A DNA stretch of 20,259 bases from an uncultured Lentisphaeria bacterium (GCA_905211485.1 CAJMAW010000050.1:1-20259), one strand, 5' to 3'. Numbered from the stretch's first letter, positions 1 to 8,163 are shown. A program made the numbers and translations. Notes: a model not told the origin generated them from the sequence alone.

Positions 1-41
1 CATTCTTTTTCCTGTTACAAACTCAATTCCCCCTCAAATAA

Positions 42-275
42 ATAGAGGCGCCCTTCTATCTTCCGGGGACGGGGAAAACTCCCGGATGCACGACGGATCC
101 GAATCACGGCTATGTTTCCGCTTTCCTTGATGATTTCTACAACGGGCGCCATCTCCGGAGCATCAACGGAGTCTTTCTGGACGGGCATGCGGAAAGCATC
201 GCCTCGGACACCGCGTGGCATCACAAGAGTCTCGGGGCAAACAGTTCCGTAAGCATGTTCAACATCCTGAAGTAA
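42..275 (+). pseudogene. C-terminal remnant of a prepilin-like H-X9-DG protein
   Basis: The frame ending at TAA 273-275 reads as the end of a prepilin-type protein of the kind common in Lentisphaerota and Planctomycetes. It has His (codon 150-152), exactly nine residues, then Asp-Gly (180-185), inside the stretch GRHLRSINGVFLDGHAES. This is the processing-associated H-X9-DG tail of pseudopilin-like (DUF1559-type) proteins, usually preceded by an N-terminal methylation helix that would lie left of the window. The same frame carries a TAA at 39-41, and the upstream bases do not continue convincingly in another frame, so the gene is either broken near base 40 or this is a leftover 3' piece. Such proteins are exported surface or pilus-like components of unclear role. 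The antisense reading of the same bases is treated as a shadow. The family call is fairly sure; the intact-or-broken question is open. Confidence 0.6.
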
Positions 276-490
276 AAAGGACGCCTCATTTTTCCCGCCG
301 CTTCTCCTCGACGCGTTTTCGCGAACTCCATCTTTTACACGGAGATGCTGCTAGAACTCTCCTTTTCCCTTCTCCTTCAAGTCTCTGAAGCATGAAAACG
401 GAAGAAAAAAAGAAAAATTCTTTTTCCCCCGCATCCCCGTGCGGGGCACAGAAGCCCCCTGGAACAGTCAAAAAGAAGAGACGCTTTGAT
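276..490. other. Non-coding gap before the rfb operon
   Basis: No convincing gene is seen. Two small inverted repeats lie here: an A/T stem of 8 bp (407-414 with 418-425) and a GC stem of 7 bp (427-433 with 440-446). Neither is followed by a clean T-run in the + direction, so termination of the upstream remnant is only possible, not shown. Confidence 0.4.
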
Positions 491-519
491 TTGATATTTT
501 CATTCGCCACTGTTATATT
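491..519 (+). promoter_or_regulatory. Sigma70-type promoter of the rfbFGH operon
   Basis: TTGATA at 491-496 (5 of 6 to the -35 consensus) is followed after 17 bases by TATATT at 514-519 (5 of 6 to the -10). A TG dinucleotide at 511-512 gives an extended -10. Transcription would begin near 526, leaving a leader of about 65 bases before the rfbF start codon. This is the best promoter match in the window. Confidence 0.7.
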
Positions 520-591
520 CCCCTCAATGTGAGTTCAGCAAGAACAGCTCGCCGGCGCAGAACACACCCGGGAAGGAAAGGAATACGACGA

Positions 592-1410
592 ATGAAAAAC
601 AGCAGCATCATGCCGCCCGCCATGATTCTCTGCGGTGGGAAAGGCACCCGTCTGCGCGATGTGACCGAACTCCTGCCGAAGCCTATGGTGCCCATCGGCG
701 ATCGGCCGATTCTCTGGCATATCATGAAGGGATACGCGGCATTCGGAGTCAAACGCTTCATTCTCTGCCTCGGATACAAGCGGGAGGTCTTCATCGATTA
801 CTTTCTGCACATCAGGGCGCTTTCCGCCGATATCACCATCTGTCCGGGGAAGAAGGATTCCATCGTCTATCACGGAGCGACGCCGGAAACAGAATGGGAA
901 ATCACACTTGCCGATACCGGTTTGGAAACAATGACCGGAGGCCGCGTCCGCATCGCGGCAAAATATCTCAGACCCGAAGAAGAAGACTTCTTCCTCACTT
1001 ACGGAGACGCGGTTTCCGATGTGGATTTGAGAAAACTCCTCGATTTCCATCGGAAGAAAGGAAAACTCATGACGGTTTCGGCAGTCCATCCGGAGGGGCG
1101 TTTCGGAGAGTTGAGCGTCAAGGACGGCGCCGTCGTCGCCTTCGAGGAAAAGCGCGCCCGCACCGACGGCTTCATCAACGGCGGCTTCATGGCCCTGAAA
1201 AAAGATTTCATTTCACGCTATCTCGGCGGGACGGAGGATTTCTTTCTGGAAGCCCTCCCCATGCAGAAAGCTCTCTCTGACGGGAATGTGGCCGCCTGCC
1301 GTCACAACGGCTTCTGGCAGTGCATGGATACTCCCAGGGAACATGAACTGCTGAACCGCATGTGGGCGGAAGGAAATGTCCCCTGGATGAAATACTGGCG
1401 AGAGTTCTGA
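592..1410 (+). CDS. rfbF: Glucose-1-phosphate cytidylyltransferase
   Basis: This enzyme transfers CMP from CTP to glucose-1-phosphate, giving CDP-glucose, the entry step to CDP-linked 3,6-dideoxyhexoses; it is cytosolic. The 272-residue product opens with the nucleotidyltransferase signature GGKGTRLRDVTELLPKPM (residues 15-32), followed by IGDRPILWHIM. A metal-binding Asp region (TYGDAVSDVDL) and the C-terminal WQCMDTPREHELLN typical of RfbF are present. The ATG at 592 is chosen over the in-frame GTG at 529 because the purine-rich GGAAGGAAAGG (571-581) lies about 10 bases upstream and homology begins here; the extra 21 residues are Arg-rich and unlike the family. It is the first gene of an operon with rfbG (3-base gap) and rfbH. 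Family members are usually about 257 residues, so the length fits. The call is firm. Confidence 0.93.
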   Translation: MKNSSIMPPAMILCGGKGTRLRDVTELLPKPMVPIGDRPILWHIMKGYAAFGVKRFILCLGYKREVFIDYFLHIRALSADITICPGKKDSIVYHGATPETEWEITLADTGLETMTGGRVRIAAKYLRPEEEDFFLTYGDAVSDVDLRKLLDFHRKKGKLMTVSAVHPEGRFGELSVKDGAVVAFEEKRARTDGFINGGFMALKKDFISRYLGGTEDFFLEALPMQKALSDGNVAACRHNGFWQCMDTPREHELLNRMWAEGNVPWMKYWREF

Positions 1411-1413
1411 TCC

Positions 1414-2532
1414 ATGTTTCACGGCATCTATCAAAACAGACGGGTCCTTGTCACCGGACACTCCGGTTTCAAGGGCAGCTGGCTGACACTGTGGCTCCTG
1501 AGTTTGGGCTCGGAGATCTGCGGCGTGGCGCTGCCCATGAAAACGCGTCACTGCCATTTTTCGCTCCTCGGACTGGGAAAAAGAAAAAATATGAGATCAG
1601 AATACGCCGATATCCGCTGCCCGGAGACCGTGGAGAGAATCGTTTCGGATTTCCGCCCTGAAATCGTGTTTCATCTGGCGGCCCAGCCGCTGGTGCGTCT
1701 TTCCTACGAGGAGCCGGTTGAGACGTTTGAAACCAATGTCATGGGGACAATCCGTCTTCTTGAGGCGTGCCGCAGAACGGATTCCGTCAAAGCCTTCGTG
1801 GCGGTCACCTCCGACAAGTGTTATGAAAATTCCGGTTCCGGCCGTCCCTTCCGGGAGGACGACCCCATGGGCGGCTACGATCCCTACAGCGCCTCAAAGG
1901 GCTGTGCGGAACTGGCCGTTTCCTGCTGGCGGCGTTCCTTCTGCAGACCTGTCTTGCCCGCGGACGGAGGGGACTGCTCATCCTCATCCGCTTTTCTTCT
2001 TGCCAGCGCACGCGCAGGGAATGTCATCGGGGGAGGGGACTGGGCGGAAAACCGTCTGGTGCCGGATCTGATGAAAGCCGCGGAGGACGGGGTTGCCGTC
2101 TCAATCCGGAATCCCTCCGCTGTCCGTCCATGGCAGCATGTGCTGGAGCCTCTGAGCGGATATCTCCAGCTTGGCAGTCTGCTGTGGGAGGGACACTCCG
2201 AATGCGCCGAGGGGTGGAATTTCGGGCCCTCTCCGGACGAATTCGTCACGGTTCGTTCGGCTGCGGAACAGTTTGCCGGGATCTGGGACCGTGTGCGTTT
2301 CCGGATGGAGAGTGATCCGGAAGCACCGCATGAGGCGGAAGTTCTGCGCCTGGACTGCAGCAAGGCGCAGGAGCGTCTCGGCTGGCACGGGGTCTGGAAC
2401 TCCGCGGAAGCCTTCCGGAAAACCGCCGAATGGTACCGCGACTTCGTCACGGAAGGAACGCTGAACACGGAACGGGACCTGGAGGAGTATCTGATCCGGG
2501 CCGATGAAAGGAATCTCCCATGGATGAAATGA
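1414..2532 (+). CDS. rfbG: CDP-glucose 4,6-dehydratase
   Basis: A short-chain dehydrogenase/reductase that converts CDP-glucose to CDP-4-keto-6-deoxyglucose using bound NAD+. The 372-residue product has the dinucleotide-binding GHSGFKGSW near residues 15-23, the catalytic Thr-Ser-Asp-Lys at 132-135, and Tyr158-x3-Lys162 (YSASK). It also has the subfamily-typical ARAGNVIGGGDWAENRLVPD and RPWQHVLEPLSGY. The stretch between the Tyr-Lys pair and ARAGN (PVLPADGGDCSSSSAFLL) is a few residues longer and Ser-rich compared with enterobacterial RfbG as I recall it. No other frame explains it better, so I take it as a divergent loop. The start lies 3 bases after the rfbF stop and the 3' end overlaps rfbH by 13 bases, suggesting translational coupling. 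Confidence 0.93.
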   Translation: MFHGIYQNRRVLVTGHSGFKGSWLTLWLLSLGSEICGVALPMKTRHCHFSLLGLGKRKNMRSEYADIRCPETVERIVSDFRPEIVFHLAAQPLVRLSYEEPVETFETNVMGTIRLLEACRRTDSVKAFVAVTSDKCYENSGSGRPFREDDPMGGYDPYSASKGCAELAVSCWRRSFCRPVLPADGGDCSSSSAFLLASARAGNVIGGGDWAENRLVPDLMKAAEDGVAVSIRNPSAVRPWQHVLEPLSGYLQLGSLLWEGHSECAEGWNFGPSPDEFVTVRSAAEQFAGIWDRVRFRMESDPEAPHEAEVLRLDCSKAQERLGWHGVWNSAEAFRKTAEWYRDFVTEGTLNTERDLEEYLIRADERNLPWMK

Positions 2533-3878
2533 CGAAAATCCGGGAACTCCGGAAGGAAATCCTGGAAAAGACAAGACAATATTACTCTCTGATGCATGCG
2601 GAAGAACAGAAGCCTTTTCTCCCCGGAGAAACCCCGGTCCGTTATGCCGGACGCGTCTTCGACGGGGAGGAACTCTGCGCCCTTGTGGACTCCTCCCTCG
2701 ACTTCTGGCTCACATACGGACGCTTCTCACGCGAATTTGAAGAACGTTTTTCCAACTATCTCGGAGTGCGCTTCACACTGCTGGTGAACTCCGGCTCCTC
2801 GGCGAATCTTCTCGCCTTCATGACCCTGACTTCTCCTCTGCTGGGGGAACGGAGAATCGCCAGAGGGGATGAAGTCATCACCGTGGCGGCAGGATTCCCC
2901 ACGACCGTTGCCCCGATTGTCCAGTACGGCGCCGTTCCGGTTTTCGTTGATGTGGATTCCCGTACGGCCAATCTCGATCCCGCACTGCTGGAAAACGCCC
3001 TTTCGGAAAAGACCAGAGCCGTCATGATCGCCCACACGCTCGGGAATCCCTTTGATCTCCGGAAAGTGCAGGACTTCTGCAGACGTCACGGACTCTGGCT
3101 CGTCGAGGACAACTGCGATGCGCTCGGCTCCCGTTACGACAACCGTTTCACCGGAACCTGGGGCGATCTGGCGACCTCCAGCTTTTATCCCCCTCATCAC
3201 ATGACCACCGGAGAAGGGGGAGCGGTCTATACGAATGATCCCCTTCTGAAAAAAATCGTCCTATCCCTCCGCGACTGGGGGCGGGACTGCTCCTGCGATT
3301 CCGGAAAAGACGGCACCTGCGGACACCGCTTCACCCGTCAGTACGGCAGACTCCCCCCCGGTTATGACCATAAATATGTCTACAGCCATTTCGGCTACAA
3401 TCTCAAGGCGACGGATATGCAGGCTGCGGTCGGCTGCGCCCAGCTCGACAAACTCCCGCTTTTCACCGGGCGCAGAAAAGAACATTTCCGGCGTCTTCAC
3501 GACGCTCTCGGAGATTTGCCGCAGTTCCAGCTGATGGAGAGCTATCCGGAAAGCGATCCTTCCTGGTTCGGTTTCCTGATAACCGTCCTTCCCTGCGCCG
3601 GCTTCTCCAGAAACGACATGACCCGTTTCCTCGAATCCAAAAAAATCCAGACCCGGAACCTGTTTGCGGGAAATCTGGTCAAGCACCCCTGTTTTGAGTC
3701 GCTGAGGGAGGGCCGGGACTACCGGATTTCCGGAACCCTCCAGAACACCGACCGCATCATGAACGACGCCTTCTGGATCGGACTCTATCCCGGAATGACT
3801 CCGGAAAAACTCGATTACATGGCCGATGCCATCCTTTCCTTCACGCAAAATAAACGGAACGCTTCCACCACCCTTTGA
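2520..3878 (+). CDS. rfbH: CDP-4-keto-6-deoxyglucose 3-dehydratase (E1)
   Basis: A PMP-dependent iron-sulfur enzyme of the aspartate-aminotransferase fold. It removes the C3 hydroxyl of CDP-4-keto-6-deoxyglucose, working with a reductase, to make 3,6-dideoxy sugars. Two hallmarks are visible in the 452-residue product. The usual PLP-binding Lys is replaced by His in SFYPPHHMTTGEGG (His226/His227). The [2Fe-2S] ligands show exact C-X57-C-X1-C-X7-C spacing, from Cys in VEDNCDALGS to RDCSCDSGKDGTC. The ATG at 2520 has AAAGGA (2507-2512) seven bases upstream; a second in-frame ATG at 2529 overlaps the rfbG stop as ATGA. No partner E3 reductase (RfbI/AscD type) is encoded nearby, so its electron donor must lie elsewhere. 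The identification is very secure. Confidence 0.95.
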   Translation: MDEMTKIRELRKEILEKTRQYYSLMHAEEQKPFLPGETPVRYAGRVFDGEELCALVDSSLDFWLTYGRFSREFEERFSNYLGVRFTLLVNSGSSANLLAFMTLTSPLLGERRIARGDEVITVAAGFPTTVAPIVQYGAVPVFVDVDSRTANLDPALLENALSEKTRAVMIAHTLGNPFDLRKVQDFCRRHGLWLVEDNCDALGSRYDNRFTGTWGDLATSSFYPPHHMTTGEGGAVYTNDPLLKKIVLSLRDWGRDCSCDSGKDGTCGHRFTRQYGRLPPGYDHKYVYSHFGYNLKATDMQAAVGCAQLDKLPLFTGRRKEHFRRLHDALGDLPQFQLMESYPESDPSWFGFLITVLPCAGFSRNDMTRFLESKKIQTRNLFAGNLVKHPCFESLREGRDYRISGTLQNTDRIMNDAFWIGLYPGMTPEKLDYMADAILSFTQNKRNASTTL

Positions 3879-3925
3879 AAAAAAACGAAACCCGGACCCC
3901 GTAAAACGACCGGAGCACAAAACGA

Positions 3926-4909
3926 TTGAAAAAAATGAAAACCATTTCCATCGTATCAGGCTGTTACAATGAAGAGGAGAATTTGGAAGAACTCTATCAA
4001 CGCTGCCTCGCCGTCCTGAAGAAATTCCCCGGATATGATTACGAATTCATTCTGGAGGACAACTGCTCCACCGACGGCACCCGCAGCGTTCTGCGGAAAC
4101 TCGCGGCGGCAGACCCGAAATTCAAGGTGATCCTGAATGCCGCCAATTACGGGCACATCCGTTCTCCGTTCAACGCGCTTCTGAATGCCTCTGGAGACGC
4201 GGCGGTATGGATGTGTTCGGATCTTCAGGAGCCGCCGGAAGTGATTGAGGAATTCATCCGGAAATGGGAGGAAGGGTATCGAGTGGTGGTGGGGGTCCGG
4301 AGCGGGACGCGTGCGTCGCTGCTGATGGAGTGTTTCCGGAAATGCTATTATGCTTCGCTTTCCTTTTTTGCGCCGGGGGAGACGGTGATCCCGAAATTCA
4401 CCGGCTTCGGCCTCTACGACCGGGTGTTTCTCGACGCGCTCAAACGCTTTCATGAACCCTATCCCTATTTTCGCGGTCTCGTCGGGGAAATCGGATTCCG
4501 CCGCGCGGAGGTCCCGTTTGTGCAGGAGCGCCGGAAACACGGACGCACGAAAAATAATTTTTTCACCCTTTACGATATGGCGATGACGGGCTTTGTCAAT
4601 CACACCAAACTGCCTCTGCGCCTGGCCGGATTCACGGGGTTCCTGCTCGCGATTTTCAGTTTCCTGACGGCGTTTGCATATCTGATTTACAAGCTTCTCT
4701 TCTGGGACACCTTCAATCTGGGACTCGCCCCGCTGGTCACCGGACTCTTCTTCTTCTCCGCGGTTCAGCTGATCTTCATCGGGATCATCGGCGAATATCT
4801 GGGCGCGGTCTGGACCCAGGTGCGGAACCGTCCCCTTGTCATCGAGGAGGAAAGAATCAATTTCACACGGGGAGAGACTCAAGACCATGACTCCGGAACT
4901 GAATCCTGA
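3926..4909 (+). CDS. GtrB/DPM1-like family 2 glycosyltransferase
   Basis: A GT-A fold glycosyltransferase likely to move a sugar from a nucleotide donor to polyprenyl phosphate at the inner face of the cytoplasmic membrane. The N-terminal catalytic domain (about residues 1-225) has SIVSGCYNEEENLEELY, EDNCSTDGT and the donor/metal motif CSDLQEPPE. The C-terminus holds two hydrophobic helices (about 232-258 and 267-291), the second ending IFIGIIGEYLGAVW, typical of bactoprenol glucosyltransferases. The 327-residue length fits. The TTG at 3926 is preferred because GGAG (3912-3915) lies 10 bases upstream; the ATG at 3935 is the alternative and shortens the protein by three residues. It follows rfbH by 47 bases and is probably co-transcribed. 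Donor and acceptor cannot be read from sequence; a CDP-deoxysugar or UDP-glucose is possible. Confidence 0.85.
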   Translation: MKKMKTISIVSGCYNEEENLEELYQRCLAVLKKFPGYDYEFILEDNCSTDGTRSVLRKLAAADPKFKVILNAANYGHIRSPFNALLNASGDAAVWMCSDLQEPPEVIEEFIRKWEEGYRVVVGVRSGTRASLLMECFRKCYYASLSFFAPGETVIPKFTGFGLYDRVFLDALKRFHEPYPYFRGLVGEIGFRRAEVPFVQERRKHGRTKNNFFTLYDMAMTGFVNHTKLPLRLAGFTGFLLAIFSFLTAFAYLIYKLLFWDTFNLGLAPLVTGLFFFSAVQLIFIGIIGEYLGAVWTQVRNRPLVIEEERINFTRGETQDHDSGTES

Positions 4910-4983
4910 AAAAAACACCTCACTCCGCCGCCCCGGATGGATGTGCAGAGACACTCCGCAGACTCAGGAGATCTGAAGACGCC

Positions 4984-5931
4984 ATGCTGATTGACAAACG
5001 CCTGAAAATTTTTCATACGGCCGCCGTCACAGGCAATTTCACCCGTGCCGCGGCGATTCTCGGGATGACTCAGCCCAATGTCACCGGACAGATCCGGAGC
5101 CTGGAACAGGAGTTCGGCACGGAACTCTTCATCCGGGACGGTCGGCAGCTGCGTCTGACTCCCGCCGGGATGCTTCTCCGGCGCGAGGCTGAGGAGCTGC
5201 TCGCGTTTGAAGAAAACATTGTGAGGGAAGTACGCGATTCCGTCCGCAGTGTCCGTCCTCTCCGTCTGGGCGCGACCATGACCTGCGGCGGCTATGTCCT
5301 TCCGGATCTGATGGAGAAATACTGGATCCATACGGGGAACCGTGTCCGCTTTTCCCTGCATATCGCGAATACGGAAGAGATTGAGGATGCCCTGAAACAC
5401 CATGCCTTTGATCTGGCTCTGGTCGAAGGGCCTTTCGACGGCAGCTTCTTTTTTTCCCGGGAACTGCTGCGGGACGAACTCGTCATAGCAGGGCATCCCT
5501 CGCTTCCGTTCTGGGACGGATCCGCTGTTCTTCCGCTGGGGTCTCTTCTGACGTCCGGGGTGCGCTTCCTTCTCCGAGAGCCGGGCTCGGGAACCCGTTT
5601 TTATTTTGACCGTTTCTGCACGGAGCATCGGATTTCCCCGGATCCGGGAACGGACATCCAGGAAATCGGCGGTTTCGACGCCATCAAAAATCTGCTCGCA
5701 AAAGGCTGCGGCGTGACCGTGATTTCCCGTCTCGCCATCAGACAGGAACTCGAAAACGGCCTCCTCCGCTGCGCCGTCCCCGCGGAGGGACGGATGGAAC
5801 GCCCGCTGAATTTCATTTATCTGGAAAGCGATACCCGTCCTTTTGCGGAGGAATTCATCCGTTTCTGCGTTTCGCAGATTTCCCGGCAGAAGCACCGGAA
5901 GAAACAGGATTCCTCCCCCGCGCTCGCTTGA
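4984..5931 (+). CDS. LysR-family transcriptional regulator
   Basis: A DNA-binding activator or repressor of 315 residues. The N-terminal winged helix-turn-helix (residues 1-60) reads FHTAAVTGNFTRAAAILGM followed by QPNVTGQIRSLEQEFGTELF. A linker helix leads to a periplasmic-binding-protein-like effector domain (about 90-300) with GSGTRFYFDRF and KGCGVTVISRLAIRQELENG, as in the CysB/CbbR-type branch. AGGAG at 4966-4970 sits 13 bases upstream of the ATG. It lies 74 bases after the glycosyltransferase and 87 before pyrF, all on the same strand; LysR genes more often sit divergent to their target, so the regulated gene is not evident. Family assignment is firm, the effector unknown. Confidence 0.9.
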   Translation: MLIDKRLKIFHTAAVTGNFTRAAAILGMTQPNVTGQIRSLEQEFGTELFIRDGRQLRLTPAGMLLRREAEELLAFEENIVREVRDSVRSVRPLRLGATMTCGGYVLPDLMEKYWIHTGNRVRFSLHIANTEEIEDALKHHAFDLALVEGPFDGSFFFSRELLRDELVIAGHPSLPFWDGSAVLPLGSLLTSGVRFLLREPGSGTRFYFDRFCTEHRISPDPGTDIQEIGGFDAIKNLLAKGCGVTVISRLAIRQELENGLLRCAVPAEGRMERPLNFIYLESDTRPFAEEFIRFCVSQISRQKHRKKQDSSPALA

Positions 5932-5957
5932 TTTTTGCGGAAAAGAACGGATATTAC
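5928..5957 (+). promoter_or_regulatory. Possible promoter before pyrF
   Basis: TTGATT (5928-5933) and TATTAC (5952-5957), each 4 of 6 to consensus, are separated by 18 bases just at the end of the LysR gene. The position is right for pyrF, but the match is modest and could arise by chance. Confidence 0.3.
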
Positions 5958-6018
5958 ACGGAATCGGAATCAGGTAGATCATAAGAGTAAAGAACGACGA
6001 CGGGAGAAACACACTATC

Positions 6019-6837
6019 ATGACTTTCATGGAAAAACTTGTCCGCGCCTGGGAGGAAAATGATTCACTTGTCTGCGTGGGGCTGGATCCGGATATCCGTA
6101 AAATCCCCGCCCATCTCCGGGAAAACGCCCATCCGCTCTTTGAATTCAACAAGGCCATTGTCGACGCGACAATGCCCCATGTCTGCGCCTACAAGCCCCA
6201 GGCTGCCTACTACGCCGGACTTTCCGCGGACGAAGACCTGCGCCTGACCATCGAATACATTCATGAAAAGTGCCCCCGCATCCCCGTGATCCTGGATGCG
6301 AAACGCGCCGACATCGGAAGCACAAGCCAGATGTATGCGAAAGAGGCTTTTGAACGCTATTGCGCTGACGGCGTGACCGTGAACCCGTATATGGGAATGG
6401 ATGCGCTCAAACCCTTCCTCGACCATGCGGATAAAGGCGTGATAGTGCTTTGCAGGACATCGAATCCCGGGGCAAAGGAAATTCAGGAACTCCGCGTGAA
6501 CGGGGGGGAAGAACTGTATAAACATGTGGCGCGTCTGGTTTCCGGACCGTGGAACTATCACGGGAACACCATGCTTGTGGCGGGGGCGACTTTCCCGGAA
6601 GAACTCGGCGAGATCCGGCGGATTGTCGGCGACACACCGCTTCTGGTTCCCGGAATCGGCGCCCAGGGCGGTGATCTGGAGGCGGTTTTGAGAAACGGTC
6701 TGACTCCCTCCCGGACGGGACTTGTCATCAACTCCTCCCGCGGAATCATCTGCGCCTCCGCAGACACGGATTACGCCGAAGCCGCCGGAAAGGCCGCGCT
6801 CGAACTGAAAAACGCCATCAATGCCTTCCGCCGCTGA
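6019..6837 (+). CDS. pyrF: Orotidine-5'-phosphate decarboxylase, type 2
   Basis: The enzyme decarboxylates OMP to UMP, the last step of de novo pyrimidine synthesis, in the cytosol. The 272-residue TIM-barrel protein shows LVCVGLDPDIRKIP at the N-terminus and the catalytic D-x-K-x-x-D array DAKRADIGST (Asp93, Lys95, Asp98). Toward the C-terminus are VPGIGAQGGDLEAV and the phosphate-binding SRTGLVINSSRGI. The length and the SRGI region match the longer type 2 (PyrF2) group. I start at ATG 6019 with GGGAG (6002-6006) upstream; the frame is open back to 5935 but those residues are Arg/Lys-rich and lack homology. An internal ATG at 6028 is a weaker option. The antiporter gene follows after 58 bases. 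UMP supply feeds CTP and hence CDP-sugar synthesis, but a functional link to the rfb genes is only inference. Confidence 0.95.
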   Translation: MTFMEKLVRAWEENDSLVCVGLDPDIRKIPAHLRENAHPLFEFNKAIVDATMPHVCAYKPQAAYYAGLSADEDLRLTIEYIHEKCPRIPVILDAKRADIGSTSQMYAKEAFERYCADGVTVNPYMGMDALKPFLDHADKGVIVLCRTSNPGAKEIQELRVNGGEELYKHVARLVSGPWNYHGNTMLVAGATFPEELGEIRRIVGDTPLLVPGIGAQGGDLEAVLRNGLTPSRTGLVINSSRGIICASADTDYAEAAGKAALELKNAINAFRR

Positions 6838-6895
6838 GCTGCGGGAAAGAAGAACGAGAAAAAGAAAAAAGAACAAGGAAGAAGGACTGTTCCCC

Positions 6896-7885
6896 ATGCC
6901 TGAAATTTTGCTGAATGTCTTTTACGGAGTCCTGGGGGGATTCCTGCTGTATTATGGAGCGGAATTCCTGCTGAAAGGTGGAGTACGCATTGCGGAAGGA
7001 ATGGGCGTGCCGCCGCTGATTATCGGTTTGACGTTGGTGTCATTTGCCACGAGTGCGCCGGAGCTGGTTGTCAGCGTGGAGGCTTCGCTGGAAGGAAGCG
7101 GAGACATCAGCGCGGGAAACATCATCGGATCCAACATCTGCAACATCGCCCTGATCCTGGGACTCTGCGCAATGATCACGCCGCTGAAGGTGAATTCCAA
7201 ACTGGTGCGTTTTGATACTCCCCTGATGATTCTGGTCACGCTGGTTTTTTCCGGAGTGTATTTTTTCTGCGGTGGGATCGGGCGCCTGGCGGGTGCATGT
7301 TTTTTTCTGGGGCTGCTGACCTATACCTTTTACAGCATCTGGCGCGCCAGAAGGGATCCGGAAGCGCTCCTGGAAGCGGAATCCGCCGTTGCCGGAGAAG
7401 AAGACAAGGAGAAGAAGGGCCGCCCCATTTCCATTCCCGTGGCGCTCCTTTTTGTCGCCGGCGGACTTGCGGCTTTGATTTTCGGGGCGAAAGTGTTCCT
7501 GATGTGCGCAGTCTTCTTTGCCCGTCTCCTGGAGGTGAGTGAAGCGGTGATCGGGCTGACCATCGTTGCGGTGGGGACCAGTCTGCCGGAACTCTCAACC
7601 TCTGTTGTGGCGGCGCTCAAGAATCAGAAGGATATTGCCATCGGGAACGTGGTCGGGTCCAATATCTTCAACATTCTCGGCATCATGGGGATCGCTCCGC
7701 TCCTGCGTCCGATTCGGAATGTGGGAATTCATCCCGTGGATCTGGGAATGCTGCTCTTCTGTTCCATTCTGCTTCTGCCGATCATGCGGACGGGCTTCGT
7801 AATCAGCCGGATCGAAGGAGCGTTCCTCTTCCTGGCCTACTGTGCTTATACGTGCTGGCTTGTGGCGCAGGCAGGAGTCTTCTGA
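6896..7885 (+). CDS. Ca2+/Na+ antiporter-family membrane protein (CaCA, YrbG-like)
   Basis: An inner-membrane cation exchanger of 329 residues. It carries the two alpha-repeats that form the ion-binding core of the CaCA superfamily: GLTLVSFATSAPELVVSV with GNIIGSNICNIALILG in the N-terminal half, and GLTIVAVGTSLPELSTSV with GNVVGSNIFNILGIMG in the C-terminal half. Both acidic residues (the Glu of APEL and LPEL) are kept. The halves are joined by a charged cytoplasmic loop (EAESAVAGEEDKEKKGRP). About ten hydrophobic segments are visible. The ATG at 6896 has GAAGGA (6881-6886) nine bases upstream; the in-frame extension to 6821 overlaps the end of pyrF and is discarded. The transported ion cannot be proved from sequence. 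Confidence 0.92.
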   Translation: MPEILLNVFYGVLGGFLLYYGAEFLLKGGVRIAEGMGVPPLIIGLTLVSFATSAPELVVSVEASLEGSGDISAGNIIGSNICNIALILGLCAMITPLKVNSKLVRFDTPLMILVTLVFSGVYFFCGGIGRLAGACFFLGLLTYTFYSIWRARRDPEALLEAESAVAGEEDKEKKGRPISIPVALLFVAGGLAALIFGAKVFLMCAVFFARLLEVSEAVIGLTIVAVGTSLPELSTSVVAALKNQKDIAIGNVVGSNIFNILGIMGIAPLLRPIRNVGIHPVDLGMLLFCSILLLPIMRTGFVISRIEGAFLFLAYCAYTCWLVAQAGVF

Positions 7886-7889
7886 CAAT

Positions 7890-7953
7890 CGGAGGAACAC
7901 TCTTCTGCCGTCCTCCGGGGAAAAGTTGTCCGGCTGTGCCCCCCTGGAGCCGG
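7890..7953 (+). repeat. Two successive hairpins just after the antiporter gene
   Basis: A 7-bp stem (CGGAGGA 7890-7896 with TCCTCCG 7911-7917) begins five bases after the antiporter stop. A 6-bp stem follows (CCGGCT 7930-7935 with AGCCGG 7948-7953). Neither has a T-run, so they may protect the mRNA 3' end or take part in factor-dependent termination rather than act as a classic intrinsic terminator. Confidence 0.4.
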
Positions 7954-8097
7954 CAGAGAAGTTCTCTTCTCCTTCTCCGTCTCCTTTTCCTTCTTCCTCT
8001 GGGGAAACCGTATTCCGGGGAATCTGCGGCTCTGCTTTCGTCTCGTCCATACGGAGGTGATTTACGGAAAATGAAATGCGCGGCTGCAGCAGGCTCC

Positions 8098-8137
8098 CGG
8101 CGGGAAGGGGAAGTCCTCTCTTTTCTCCTTCCCGCCG
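8098..8137. terminator. Hairpin between convergent transporter genes
   Basis: CGGCGGGAAGG (8098-8108) and CCTTCCCGCCG (8127-8137) form a perfect 11-bp stem with an 18-base loop, between the antiporter stop (7885, + strand) and the symporter stop (8164, - strand). The + side runs into a T-containing stretch (ATTCTTTTCC); the - side has none. It is a likely shared or + strand terminator, though not a canonical one. Confidence 0.45.
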
Positions 8138-8163
8138 CAGGAATTCTTTTCCTCCCGTCCGGG

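Noticed and set aside
15..224. Antisense open frame of 69 codons at the left edge
   Set aside because: It mirrors the + strand frame that carries the exact H-X9-DG pattern and protein-like sequence, so it is treated as a shadow.
286..510. - strand frame of 74 codons before the rfb promoter
   Set aside because: Low-complexity, overlaps the promoter, no ribosome site or recognisable domain.
2500..2532. Possible misassembly where rfbG and rfbH overlap
   Set aside because: The 13-base overlap has a proper ribosome site for rfbH and is normal operon coupling.
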